DNA of 64,000 bases from NCBI GenBank assembly GCA_026874595.1, contig CM049319.1:41585973-41649972 (forward strand). Direction: 5' to 3'. The position numbers were made by a program, and so were the translations under genes. Every line of letters starts with the position of its first letter. Positions within the stretch are counted from its first letter, which is position 1. The notes below the pieces were generated by a model. That model saw nothing but the letters and a program-made list of their open reading frames with translations, was not told the DNA's origin and did no database searches. The stretch is from Sipunculus nudus. Lineage: Eukaryota; Annelida; Sipuncula; Golfingiida; Sipunculidae. Positions 12,542 to 24,464 of this stretch are shown here, one piece after another.

Positions 12542-13289
12542 AACTAGAATATTGGTAGGCAACAAGCTACAATGTGTATCCGCAGAAATCAGAGTGGGAT
12601 GGGTGAAGTGAGGCATGGATTAAGTGGCAAGGCGAATAGAGTGAGGTGTGTTGCATATTAGCATGGATGTCTGCAGTGTAAATGTGAATGTAGGTGGTGC
12701 CACCTGTAATAAAATTGAGAAAATTGTCCAGGATGTATAAACCTGCAAAATTTCAGGTGGATAAGTCAAACCACTGCTGAGATACGAGTGATTTTATCCC
12801 AAGGCAGATGAAAAGATGGACACTGTGCATTAATGGTTGCTGTTGGCGCCACTAGTTTTGCCTATGATGAAGAGCTATTTGAGATCTATACACATGCAAA
12901 ATTTTGGCCCAATTGGTCAAACGGTTCCCAAGATATGAGCTTGGATGTCTGCAGAGTAAACCTGAATGTAGGTGGCGCAACCTGTCATAAAACAAGAAAG
13001 CTGTCCATGCAGGATGTATGAACCTGCAAAATTTCAGGTGGATAAGTCAAACCACTGCTGAGATATGAGTGATATTATCCAAAGGCAGACGAACAGATGG
13101 ACGCTGTGCAAAAATGGTTGCAGGTGGCACCACCATTTTAAGTGTATGTTATAAAGCTATCAAAGGGCTACATTTGTGCAAACTTTTTAGCCTGATCAGT
13201 CAAAAGATTCCCGAGATATGCGGGTTTATGTGTGGAAACAGACGCACAAATGGACGCTGGGCAGCGAGGAAAGGTTCACAGGTCAACAA

Positions 13290-15917
13290 ACAAGGGACCT
13301 ATGGGTCACGACGCTCAGCTGTTATATATGATAAAAAAATATTATTTAGAAATGAGGCACATGCTGGTAATAAATATAAGCTGTATTATGAGTTGTTGTT
13401 GTTTAGCTTATGTATGATTTTGATAGTACCTTTGGAGACAGGGAAGAGGATTGATTTCATTTATTTTATTAACAAATGGAGTACTACTGTCACACAGATT
13501 TTGACTTGGCCATATAACTTATAAGCAGAACATATAATATAAGAGTTTAACTATTTATTAAAAAAAATACAAATATTGTCCCAAATATAATTTTTATTAA
13601 AAATAATAAGAGAATCATATGATTTTTTAAAATGAAATATAACTGATATGATTATTAAAATAATATTAAAGAATATATTCATGAATGCATTCATGAATAC
13701 ATTTTGAAAGTATTTGCACGAGTATTCATACATTTTCATTTTTACCTGAATTCCCATTCTTTATGCAAGAAATTTTATAATGGAGTACAAAATCATATTC
13801 GTATTTAAATACAATTACAAAGTATTTGACCCATGTCTGGAATTTATTCAGTTTTCACCAAACAATGATGTTGAGAATCCAGAATATACAAAATTCACAC
13901 ATTTAAATAATGATCGTAAGTACCTGGTTTTATGGCTTTTATTTATATTAAAAAATAACTGTAAAAAATTCATTTTGGACTAATTTCACATCAATGTACA
14001 CACTAGACACAGCAGGAATCTAGATTAATATTATCAACTGCATCTTTGTCTAATTTCCTTCATATGATTCCTAATGATTAGTAATGAATAATATGATTTA
14101 CTTCTTTATCATTAAAATTGAACTGAAAATTGCCATAGGTGACTGCATGGTGTTATTTGGAATATGTGACATTCTACCCATCGATACAAGATTCTTATAT
14201 CATCAGTAACTGCAAGTTAATTTCCTGTTATTATAAACTAACAAATTCCTTTTCTATTTTTCTTTAATTTGTTATTAAAAACCAATAAAAATTTATTAAT
14301 TTATTGTTTTTTGTTATGTTCTTGGTTAAAACTACTAGATGAGTTGGGTTGGATACCTGGATCAACTGTGGCTTGCCATAAGCTGCCTGGATTCCATGTA
14401 TGCCTCGCCTCAAGCGTGCATAATTTGATGAAAGGTCAACAAGGTCAACATACAGGTGACTCAAGAGGGGCTGGAGAGAGCCAAAGTCTGACAGGGTCTC
14501 ATAAAAAACATTAATAAAAGCTACAATTTTTGGCCAATTTCTTTCAGCTTTCTAAACTAAAAAGCTGAAATGCTTATGTGTGCATGATATGAAAATTATA
14601 TCAACAGTGCTCACGGGAAACAAACGTGCCATGGTCACAGTTGGGCAAAATTTAAGGTACTAATTTTATATTTATACTAAATAAAATTTGAAAAAATCAG
14701 AACTAATTTTGGGTATTTAATTGAATCTTGATTAAATAATGTTACATCCCTGAAAAAAAAATCTCTAGCTTCAGCAATGCTCTTGTTAAGGGAGTAAATA
14801 TATTTCTTGATTTTTTACAAAGTGCATTATGTTTGGGCCCATAACTTAAAACAATTACACAATACTGACATCATTCTGGCATGTGCATAGAGAATGAAAA
14901 ATATGTAAATTATTTATGATTAAAGTCAGATCAGTGGTTTTGATATTAGGCAGTCTTGAAGTGTAACAATGGGTTTTTTAATGGCAAAAATGAAGTTTTT
15001 CATTAATATCTCGAATGTCCTAGTGACCAAATTCTTGGCATGGTAGGGCATTTTGGAGACATCTAACTGTATGCCGAATTTAAGGAACTTAGAGCTGAAG
15101 CTGGGGAGCTGAGCTCTTGCCAACTGCATAACACTAGCTTGATGTAAACAATATGTTACATGGTGCTTGAAAACTTGATTAAAATCTACAGTTTTTGATC
15201 AACTGGTTTCAAATTTTTGGTGTTAACAGTTGAAATGCTAACAAAAACATGCTGTGAAAATTAAATCCACAGTACTTACAGGAAAAAAACGTGCCATGGT
15301 CAAAGTTGGGCAAAATTTAAGGTACCAATTTTTTATTTTTATTAATATTTTAAAAAATTTAAAAGATTTTCATCTAATTTTGGGTATACAATTTAATTTT
15401 GATTAATTAAAGTTATATTACTGGAAAAAAGGTCCATAGCATTAACATTTTTTGTGTTAATTGATCAAATATCTTTTCTGATTTTTTACAAAATGCATTA
15501 TGTTTGGGCCCATAACTTTTTTAAATTAAATAATACAGACATAATTTCTGGCATGTACATAGGAACTATATAGAGGAATATTTATGGTAAATATGAGGTA
15601 AAACAGATGAGTGGTTTTGATAATAGGCAGTCCTGAAGTGTGAAATTAGGTTTTTAATAAAAATTTGAGGTTTTTCCTTAATTTCTCAAAGGAACGAAGT
15701 TGCAAACACCCAGTTTTCGGCTTGGTAGGAGATCTTGGGGACATCTAACATTATGCCGAATTTTGGATTCCTAGGTCTTACGGTTTCAAAACGTGCCACA
15801 TCTACGGACGGACGGACGGACGGACGGACGGACGGACGGACGGACGGACAGACGGACGGACGACGGACAATGGACCACGACTATAGCTCAGATGACTTAT
15901 AGTCAGCTGAGCTAAAA
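13290..15917 (+). mobile_element. HLE-2 element, full length (2.6 kb), nested in HLE-1
   Basis: Start ACAAGGGACCTATGGGTCACG then GCTCAGCTG; end AGCTCAG...CTGAGCT hairpin at 15885-15914 and AAAA. The long GGAC tract lies just before the hairpin. Host HLE-1 reads ggtcaacaa on the left and atgagggcgcagc on the right; the unoccupied site is at 37905-37925 (gtcaaccaaaaatgaag). No clear target duplication. Two successive related blocks near 14581-15240 and 15240-15800 both contain cagtgct/cagtact, aaacgtgccatgg and gtttgggcccataac, so the body itself is an old internal duplication. Confidence 0.8.
15805..15868 (+). repeat. (GGAC)n microsatellite
   Basis: About fifteen GGAC units, the purest such tract in the window, in the standard position 20-30 bases before the HLE-2 3' hairpin. 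Confidence 0.95.
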
Positions 15918-16225
15918 ATGAGGGCGCAGCAGTTCACATTTGACCTGATGATAAACCTGATTCTCTTAAAATGCAAACCAAGTTTTTTCAAACAGTTGAA
16001 AGATTTAGTTCCAATAATCTGGGAATTCTGCATTTAAACATTGTGTCTAGACATCAAGACAACGCACAACTGGGAAGGGCTTTTGTCCTCTTTATCATTA
16101 TTTTTGGGGGTATTTGTCTAGGGGGGGCCTTTGTCTGTCCCCCTTCCCCCATCCACCCCATGATCACGAGAATGTTTTTCATCACCCAAAATACATTATT
16201 TGTATATATATTAATTGCACTAAGT

Positions 16226-17343
16226 AACTAGAATACGGGTAGTCGACAAGCGACTACTTGTATCCGCCTAAATCAGAGTGGAACGGGTGAAGTGTTGCAT
16301 ATTAGCATGGATGTCTGCAGCCAAATTGTGTATGTAGGTTGCGCTACCTACCAAAAAATCCAGAAAGCTCTATACACATGCAAAACTTTGGCCCAATCGG
16401 TCAAACGGTTCCCAAGATATGAGCTTGGATATCTGCTGCATAAACTAGAATGCAGGTGGCGCCACCTGTCATAAAATCAAGAGAGCTGTTGGGGATGTAT
16501 AAACTTGCAAAATTTTAGGCAGATATGTCAAACCACTGCCGAGATATGAGTGATTTTATCCCATGGCAGACAAACAGATGGGAGCTGTGCAAACATGGCT
16601 GCAGGTGGCGCCACGATATCCAGGATGTATACGCATGCCCAATTTCAGGTGAATTAGTCAAGTCACTGCAGAGATATGAGTGATTTTAACCCAAGGCAGA
16701 CAAACAGATGGACACTGTGCAAACATGGTTGCAGGTGGCGCCACCATTTTTGGTGTATGTTATAAAGCTCTCCAAGGGCTACATTTGTGCAAAAGAATTT
16801 TCCTGATCGGTCAAACGGTTCCCGAGATATGAGCTTGGATGTCTGCAGCGTAAACGTGAATGTAGGTGGCGCCACCTGTCATAAAATCAGAAAAGCTATC
16901 CAGAATGTTTACGCATGCCCAATTTCAGGTGAATTAGTCAAGTCACTGCAGAGATATGAGTGATTTTAACCCAAGGCAGACGAACAGATGGACACTGTGC
17001 AAACATGGTTGCAGGTGGCGCCACCATTTTTGGTGTATGTTATAAAGCTCTCCGAGGGCTACATTTGTGCAAAAAAATTTTCCTGATCGGTCAAACGGTT
17101 CCCGAGATATGTGGGTTTATGTGTGGAAACAGACGCACAAACGGACGCAGAGCGCAAAGGAAAGGTCAGAGGTCAAAACAAAATCGGGGCGCAGCAGTTC
17201 ACATGTGACCCGAACATAATCCCGGGTTTCGGAAAATTCCGCCCAGCGGTTACGGAGGAGTTCTCCGGACACCTACGCGGCGGCGGCGGCGGGGGCCAGC
17301 TGAAAACATAGTATCCGCAAAACTCAGTTTTGGCGTATACAAT
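16226..17343 (+). mobile_element. HLE-1 element, short complete copy
   Basis: Start AACTAGAATACGGG and hairpin GTAGTCG-acaag-CGACTAC as at 5675; end GTATCCGC...GCGTATAC then AAT at 17312-17343, with one mismatch in the 3' stem. About three to four tandem units instead of ten, and a (CGG)n-rich spot at 17277-17297. The difference in unit number from the 5.7 kb copy is the main size difference. Confidence 0.75.
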
Positions 17344-18445
17344 AATGGCCACTCATTATTACTAACAAAGCAAGTAAAACCTGTCTCACTGCTATGACTT
17401 ACCACATGAAATGGTAAAACTTGTAATTAATGATATTTCATTTTGCTTTGGAGTGAATTCAACCAATTTTTAAAAAAAAAACTGTAAGTTGTGTACAAGT
17501 GCAAAAGTAACTGTGTAAACACTCGTTACACATTTATGAAATTTATTCAAATTAATGCAACTTTTTGAATTGCGAATTGAATTTGAATTGAATAAACAAT
17601 ATTTGAATTGAATTGGAATTAAAAATTTTCTCCAGCACATTGAATTGAATTGAATTGGAATTGAAGTTTCATGAAAGTTCTTGAATTCAAATTGAATTTG
17701 AATTGACAAATTTGAATTGACCCCAGGTCTTCTTGTGACCAAAAAATCTTAGAACTAAATATTCTTGAACTTGCAGCATTAGGATTATTGTAACAATCTT
17801 TTAAAAAGTGACCTTGACCTCTGACCAGATCACCTCAAATTCTACAGGCTTCCTCACTTTGGGCAAGTAATCCATGTGTGAACATTGGAAAGTTCAGGAT
17901 GAAAAGTTTGATTTACAGTGCATCCACAATCTTTTTAAAGATGTGGCTCCTGTGACCTTCAACTTAGTTCGCTGGACCCTGGTAATCAAAAAGAATTTAC
18001 TTATGTGGTTGGTCATTATTAAATCAGGTTTGAAACCAGTTTATTTTTAGTAAATAAACAGAAAAATATTCGTTAAGAAAGAAAAAATACAGGTGGTGCC
18101 ACCATATTTCAGGAACTGACAAAACTAGTCATGGTCAATATTCAAGGCAAGATTCATGACAAACCATGCATTAATTATCAAGATATTGGAGGTTTTGTAT
18201 CAAATTTCTTACCATTCTGGGGGGTACTTTCAAGCCCAGTAGCTCAAAAGGATATAGGTCGCAGTGACCTATTTTCAAGTTTCCAAGGATATTTTTTTAT
18301 TGATCTCCCTGGATTATAACTTAGAAGTTTCTAGGACCAGCTGTTACGATTTGTGCCCTGCTAACGGACGGCCGGACATCCGTATGGACGACTGACAAAG
18401 CGCCATTCCTATACCTTAGTTGACTTTCAGTCAGCTGAGCTAAAA

Positions 18446-19200
18446 ATGATTGTAGCTGGCACCACCAGTCTTGTATACAACGAAGCTATCAGAGATATAT
18501 ACATATGCCCAACAGAATGATATATCAAACCCCTCCTGAGAAATAAGCAAACACACACTGTGCAAAAATTACTGTAGGTGGCACCACCAGTCTTGTATAA
18601 GACAAAGCTATTCGACAGGTATAAATATGCCCAATTTCAGGATGATATATCAAATTCCTCTATAGAAATAAGCAGGCACAAAAGTCACACACAAAAGTCA
18701 TTGTAGGTGGTGACACCTGTCTTGTGAATGAGGAAACCCATCAAAGAAACAAAGACAGGTCAAAATATCAGGCCAATACATCAAACTTACCTTAAGTCTG
18801 ATGCATGGGGCTGGCCACGCTTAGGTGAGAAAGGCAGTTGCCCCGAGTGAACTGTGACAAATTTGCTGGCTCAGGCTACTGCACTGAGTGAACTCATGAC
18901 CTGCACCTGGCTAGACTGGGTGAACTTTTGACCTGTACCTGGCTGCACTGAGTGACCTCTTGACCTGTTGCCTGATCTGATACAGTTGGCAGTCTGCCAA
19001 AGCTATAAATAGATTGGCTCCACATGCAGCCCTGAGAGGCATGACACTCATGAGGTGATCACATGGTGCCCATGAGTCGTTCACATGTCACCCATGAGGG
19101 GATCACATGCCTTGTGCTTGGCTGCACTGACTGAACTCTTGACCTATATCTGCCTGCACTGAATGAACTCTTGATGTATTGCCAAATCTGAAATAGTTGG
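18446..19200 (+). repeat. HLE-3 internal repeats
   Basis: Part of the HLE-3 host. First come three related units of about 120 bases with ggtggcaccaccagtcttgta, then a run of variants of ctgcactgagtgaactcttgacc, each 50-70 bases. The same two blocks are at 32702-33000 and 33060-33480. They are non-coding and make this the variable core of HLE-3. Confidence 0.65.
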
Positions 19201-21088
19201 CAGTTTTTTTAACCTATTTAAATATACAGACACAATCTTAGCCTGTTAGCAAATCTGTTTACACATACTGAAAGACTTTGGCTAAAATGCATCTTTTCAA
19301 GCTGACATATTCATAAACTTTTTATCAAAATATTTAGAATAATAAAAGATGCAGTTCTTTCATAAAAAAGCTGAATCCAACAACATTTGATATGTGACAG
19401 ATTATTTCATAAAATCTGGGGATGGTAGTTCCTGCTATTCTGAGAAATTATGGGTTAATGTACAGATGACCAATGACCCCCGTACAAAAAAAGGTCAATG
19501 CAGGTGGGCCACCAATACCTGAATTTCATATATGGCTCATGTGAACAACAATGGCAGAAAATTTGGTTGTGATAGCTCCAGCCATTTCTGAGATTGTCAT
19601 TTTAGTATGCTTTTTCAGACAGATGACTAGGTTCAACTTCCTGTAATTCACCGAACTTGAACCATTTGAACAAACTTGAGATGGTATAAAAGATTATTTC
19701 TGTGAAATTTTGAAGAAATTGGCTTGACTGTTTCAGAGGAGAAGATTTTTAAAGGTTTTTTAGCTTTTCCTCTATAAAATCTGAGAAAATGCAGATTTTT
19801 TTCAGATGGCTAATTTTTTAGCATTAAATTTCATGAGGCTTACTCCAATTGTTTTCGAAATAGTATGGGTTAATGTATACCTGTGATTGTAAACATTGCC
19901 TGGCATGATCAATAACTTAAATCATAAATCTAAATTTTTTTAAAAGCTTTTAAAAAAATTAACCAAAGATAACCTGAAATCTAAATGTCTAGTGGCATGA
20001 TGTAATAGATGCTGATAAACTGGTGCCAGGCTAGACTTAACAGCATCACACAGCTAAAATCTTTGGTAAAATGACTCAATTCAATCTCCATAATTCAGTC
20101 AAAAATCATTCATGTGGAACTATTAATGACAATTATTATAAGAATTATTGTAGGAATTATTCTTGTAAAATATTTAACAAACTGGCTTCAGTGGCATCAG
20201 TTGAAAAAAGTTTCACAGGTTTATAACTCATATAGGAAGATACAGCAAACTGGCTAAGTTCAGCTTCCCGTAACTCAGCCAAAACGCACTGATACAAAAC
20301 CATTTAAACAAACATGAATTATCAACATCTGAGGATAATTAATGTGTGAGATTTAAGAATTTGGCCCAGTGGTTTTTGAGAAGAGGATCTTTGTAGCCAC
20401 TGAGCTAAAATGGGCTGTTATGGCATATGACTAAATTCAGCTTCCCATAACTTGGTCAAAAGTCACTGAAAAGAGACCATTTGAACAAACTTCAGATAGC
20501 ACTACCCTAGGATCATTTCTGTGCGATATTAAACATTTTGGCCATATGGTTTCAGAGAAGAAGTTTTTTGTAGCCCTCAGTGTGATACAGGCACTGATTA
20601 CCCTGTAACAAAAAGGCCGATGCAGGTGGCGCCACCAATACCTCAATTTCAGATATGACCTATGTGACCAACATTGGCATAAAATTTGGTGATGATAGCT
20701 ACAGCCATTTCTGAGATTTAAATTTTAATATGCTTTTTTGCTCAGTAAAAGTTCAACCTCCTGTATCTCGGCCAAAAATCTCCGAACTGGAACCATTTGA
20801 ACAAAATTTAGCAAGATTGTTCAAGGGACTATTTCTGTGGAATATTGGACAATTTGGCTGGACAGTTTCTGAGGAGAAAATTTTTAAAACTTTTTTAGCT
20901 TTTTCCCTATAAAATCTAAGAAAATGCAGTTAGCCAAAAAAATAAGCAAAATCCGATAGAGTTTTTTAGATGAATAATTTATTTAATAAAATTTTGTAAT
21001 GCTAACTCTTGCCGTTTTCAAGATAGTATGGGTTAACGTACAGACGACGAACGCCGGCTCACCATCGCATAAGCTCAAGGTTCGCTAA

Positions 21089-22740
21089 AAGAAGACATAT
21101 TAACAATCGTATATTTCAAAGATGGTACGTTTCGGACAAGTGATTACTGAGAAATAACGCTCTAAAGATAAGGTTTCAGGTGAAATGATGTTTCGAGAAA
21201 ATGGCCAAAAACTATATTCGTAGAGATCATTCGTCCTACACACGTAACTAACCACAACTACATGTTGACAGTCACATGAATTTGGTCAAGACGGTGGTTC
21301 TCATCAAACCATGCTATAATAACATGGATTAATTGACTATGTTGCTTTAAAAATGTATTAAAACGATAAAAGTTTGTCCTGTCACACCAGCGACTTGTCA
21401 AACACCATGTGCATGGACTTAAGTAGGCGGAGCTTACAGTTTTGGCCGAGTGCCAAGGTGTGCTGAGCACTTGACAACTGGGACTTGCGGCTGAACAGGT
21501 GCGTAGCCGGGCCTAATAGGTAACCGCGTGTTTACACATGAACAAGGGGAGCGGAATCTATGGCCATTCAAGGAGAACGAAGATTGATTTACTTATCATG
21601 GTTTACATACATTATAGGAATTTGGGAGTTGACAATAGAGACCGGTTTATAACTATCATACAAATCTCGTATAAAATAAATTATATATTTACCGTCTACC
21701 AAGTGCCAACATCTGTGTCATGGAAAGTGCCTCGTATTAGTATTTATAAATAGTTGTAAAATCCATGTAAAATATATAAAGTTTATATTTTAATCTCGCA
21801 TACACATACAAGTCATATGTGAAATCTGGACTTATTGTTTATTGGAGGGAAGTACAACAGCGGCTGACAATAGCGCGTTTAGTTGATAACACTGCCAAAG
21901 TCGATAGGTGTCGGCCTCCGGTTTTCCTTCATGTGTAAACCTAGAGATGCCGTCATCTGATGATTCATCGTCGTTTGCCATAAGTTTGATCACAGAAGTA
22001 GGTTCGGCCCGCTGGGACTTCTTGATATTATTCAACTGCTGCAGTTTTTTAAGTGGCACTGGGGATTTGTGTTTTTGTTGGCCCCTCATAGTTTCGTTTG
22101 GTTATTGGCGTAATATTTATTTGTTGTGGTGTTGACAGTATGAATATCATAGACGTTATGGTTGGGATATGAAGCAGCTTATTATAAATTAATTTTACGT
22201 ACATGTCGATAGGCTCAGGATATAGCAGAAATAACATGATGTCAAGTGAAAATTTGTGTTTCGGCGTAACATACCCGACAAAAGACAGTAAGGCCAATGA
22301 CACTAACAGATCATTCACAAGGACGGGTTTGTTTGCACACTAATTAGCTAGAGTTAGGGTTGCTCTCCAACGCTTATCAGTTGTATACTCAGCTAATTTG
22401 ATTGGGCACACAAACGTCGACCGTCAGTACTTGCCACCTCCTGCACGGAGGTACTTTGCCCATGCATTAATTTAACTCTTGCACCTCGCGATTGGCTGAA
22501 TGACCAAGGTGAGGGCTGGGGGCAGAGTGATTGACAGGCCTGTGGCAGGGCTGGAGTTAGTTTACAAACACCCTGTCAACACATCTTGGTGTTTACTGAA
22601 TAGAAATCCCCCTTTTCCACAAAATGCAACCGGCGACCCAAAATGTGCTCAGCTGCATTAGATCCGCCCAGTATTCAATATTACGTATACCTTTTATTGA
22701 AAAAACACAAATTTTCAGGATTTTGACCAGTCCTGCTACC
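21089..22740 (+). mobile_element. TTAA-type DNA transposon, left end missing (copy 1)
   Basis: Matches 48427-49979 along its length. The right end GACCAGTCCTGCTACC is followed by TTAA at 22741-22744. The left end is lacking: homology starts directly after the TAAAA of the HLE-3 3' end. Inside, the strand reads as promoter-like around 22440-22560 (ATTGGCTG, an inverted CCAAT box, GC-rich) with a broken reading frame on the minus strand (22318 down to 21832). piggyBac-like is inferred from TTAA only. Confidence 0.6.
21832..22318 (-). pseudogene. frame-disrupted ORF in TTAA element copy 1
   Basis: Two overlapping minus-strand frames of 89 and 85 codons together cover the same sequence as the single 138-codon frame in copy 2 (49143-49559). 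Shared words are FVGYVTPKHKFS, YNKLLHIP and KLMANDDESSDDGIS. A frameshift between ITPITKR and GQQKHKS breaks copy 1. The N-terminus is hydrophobic and could be a signal peptide; the later part is basic then acidic. Eight of the differences between copies in the first 70 residues change the amino acid, which argues against selection on the protein. I recognise no family; it may be a captured host exon or no gene at all. Confidence 0.3.
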
Positions 22741-22744
22741 TTAA

Positions 22745-22929
22745 TATCTCAAAGGAACAAAATTAATTTTGATCCAATGTTCAGTATGTTCAGATGACTG
22801 TTTATTTGCAAAACTTTTGGTGATGCTAGCTCCTGCCATTTTTGAGATAGCTATGATTAACGTACAGACGACGCACAGCGCACAACAGATGATGCTGCAC
22901 CATCGCATAAGCTCACAGGTTCGTTAAAA
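22745..22929 (+). mobile_element. HLE-3 3'-end fragment
   Basis: Reads atctcaaaggaac, then tgctagctcctgcc, cagacgacgcac and the HLE-3 terminus (caccatcgcataagctcac, AGGTTCG, TTAAAA). The TTAA transposon abuts it on the left, so the transposon landed in this HLE-3 copy, whose 5' part is not identifiable in the window. Confidence 0.6.
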
Positions 22930-24464
22930 AAAGAAAAGTTTACATTTTTTTTTCTACTTTGCAAATCAGATATGTTTATAATACGAGTTTTCAATTAAAT
23001 TTTCTCTATTATCGTCCGCCAAGCGGCTTTGACAAGAAATATTAGTTTCCTTCTGTCACTTTGCCTGTAGCACAAGTTGTACAATCATAGCCTTCAGTCT
23101 CAAGTAATGATCCCATAATGATATAAATATTCTGGCTACAAGATCCAAACAAGGGAATAATAAAGTTCTTTAGTAACAAATATACACACTATTCTTTGTA
23201 TATTTGAGAGGTTACATCAATTTCTTTTGGTGTTTGTGTCATTTGTTGACCTTCCGTGCTTGGCGGGTCCGCCATGTTGCTTGCCCCCAAGTCGTCCTAG
23301 TTGCGTAGAATTGGTTTTAAAATCGGCTTGGCGCAGTTTTGCAGTCAATTATTTTAACTCATACAATATTTTTATTAGAAATAGACAACATAAGGTTTCT
23401 TTTCATATAAAAATGATCAGATTCCTAATTTTTGAGGCATTTTATAACCAAAATTTAAATTTAGTCGAGTTTCACAACCACTTTGGTTGAAGTGACGGGC
23501 ATAATTTTTATACGAAAATGTGGCTAAAAAAAAGATCTAGCCATCTGTCACTGTTTTTGAGCAATTCTTAACAGCGAAAATGTGCCAGCTGTCTAAAAAC
23601 ATCATGTTTTGTGAACCTGTGTTCTGCCACCAGGCCGAAGAGCTGTTGCAGGGCTGGTACAGCCTGTTTTTAATTGCTATTAAATTCATAAAATACTTGA
23701 GTTATATAAATAAAACATGGACATACGTAATGGTAAAGACTTAGTGATTGCTTTTAAACAAAATTAAATTTAATACCACACATTCTGTCTGTAAAATTAC
23801 ATGATGCAAAATCACTCTTATTAGTGCTGGTCAGCACGTGTCCCCACTGTGGCAGCCCTTGGAGTACCTAATATTACAGATTCTACTGAATGCATGGGAA
23901 AAAAGCTCTCCTCTCTTGTTGAGCACTGGTCATATGGAACAGCTTAGGTAGGGTTACCTGCTATTTTGCTCTGCAGTCCAGCAGACTTGCAGACTATAGC
24001 ACAGCATGACTGAAAATCAGCTGCACTACAAACAATTAATTGTATTGTTGACAAAGGTCAAATTTGAATGCATGATTACTCACTTTTTAAATTTTTTGGG
24101 TTCATTTATTGATTTAATCCTTATGTGTTCATTAAATAAATGCAGAAATTCTGATGTAAAAAATTCCTAAGCCTAGGAATTATATGTCCAGTTTGCCTTT
24201 TGCAAGGCCATTTGCGAATGGACCAGAAGACTAATAGGAAGTGTGCTTTGGGGTGGCCATTTGCAATATAATTAGTCAATACAAACAACGCCCAGATAGG
24301 CATTTAATTGGTTCCAAAATTGACAAAACTGTGTTATATTAAAAACCAATAACAATGGCTTTAGGAGTGGATTATCAATTTTGAAGTTGGGTAACCCATT
24401 TTGTTTAGGTTACTCATTCCATTTCAGATCACATTGACTCGGAACATTCAAGTTACTGAACTGC
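22930..24464. other. non-repetitive stretch, no firm gene
   Basis: About 1.5 kb without any of the window's repeat families. It holds one weak first-exon candidate on the minus strand (23189-23275) and nothing else I can name. It is the best place between the nested blocks to look for host sequence. Confidence 0.5.
23189..23275 (-). CDS. weak candidate first exon (28 codons)
   Basis: On the minus strand an ATG in good context (gcaacATGGCGG) opens a frame reading MADPPSTEGQQMTQTPKEI and then to a stop after 28 codons. The composition (Ala, Pro, Ser, Thr, Glu rich, after ATGGCGGA) is typical of animal protein N-termini, and it lies in a locally GC-richer spot. There is no recognisable domain, no confirmed splice donor and no matching downstream exon; a second short frame (ending TCATGKVTEGN) lies at 23032-23125. 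It may be chance. Confidence 0.2.
   Translation of the reverse strand: MADPPSTEGQQMTQTPKEIDVTSQIYKE

Larger units (their letters stand above)
12542..16120 (+). mobile_element. HLE-1 copy split by HLE-2, 3' end missing
   Basis: Starts AACTAGAATATTGGTAGGC and has about two tandem units with the gtgccacc/gcgcc words, then the unique 3' segment (gaaacagacgcacaaatgg, gaaaggttcac). It is interrupted at 13290 and resumes at 15918 with gagggcgcagcagttcac, ending in words shared with 37918-38040 (tttcaaacagttgaaag, aataatctgggaattc). The GTATCCGC hairpin end is absent; another HLE-1 begins at 16226. Confidence 0.65.
11086..17731 (+). mobile_element. hAT-like transposon, non-autonomous, heavily invaded
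   Basis: Ends are CAGACCTGGGGTCAATT at 11086 and AATTGACCCCAGGTCTT ending at 17731, inverted repeats differing at the outermost base. They are flanked on both sides by the same 8 bases CTTGTGAC (11078-11085 and 17732-17739), the target duplication expected for hAT. The inverted repeats continue as TTGAATTGAATTGG-type sequence at both ends (11100-11225 and 17565-17720). No transposase frame is visible. HLE-3, HLE-1 and HLE-2 copies fill 12371-17343. Confidence 0.8.
10985..18445 (+). mobile_element. HLE-2 nested in HLE-3, itself split by a hAT-like element
   Basis: Start AACTAGGGACCCATGGGTC then GCTCAGCTGA; 3' end with TCAGTCAGCTGAGCT and AAAA at 18426-18445. Host-derived parts are 10985-11085 and 17732-18445. 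The final 350 bases (aggtggtgccaccatat, tctaggaccagc, cattcctatacc) define a variant 3' end shared with 39099-39466 and 59768-59998. The body contains several tgaccttg words. No coding signal. Confidence 0.7.
10806..21088 (+). mobile_element. HLE-3 element with nested insertions
   Basis: 5' end ACAAGGCC-taca-GGCC, then ATGCGAACCTGTAC. 3' end is caccatcgcataagctc, AGGTTCGC and TAAAA at about 21088; CACAGGTTCGC in sister copies is the reverse complement of GCGAACCTGTG. The host sequence is 10806-10984 plus 18446-21088, about 2.8 kb, and the second part matches 32702-33480, 34376-35354 and 38930-39098. Everything between 10985 and 18445 is a nested HLE-2. Non-coding. Confidence 0.7.

Noticed and set aside
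13069-13524. 151-codon frame as a gene
   Set aside because: It crosses the HLE-1/HLE-2 junction at 13290, so it is a chance fusion of two non-coding repeats.
958-18445. HLE-2 3' hairpin as a transcription terminator
   Set aside because: A hairpin followed by A rather than T on the sense strand, present only at element ends; it is a transposon terminus.
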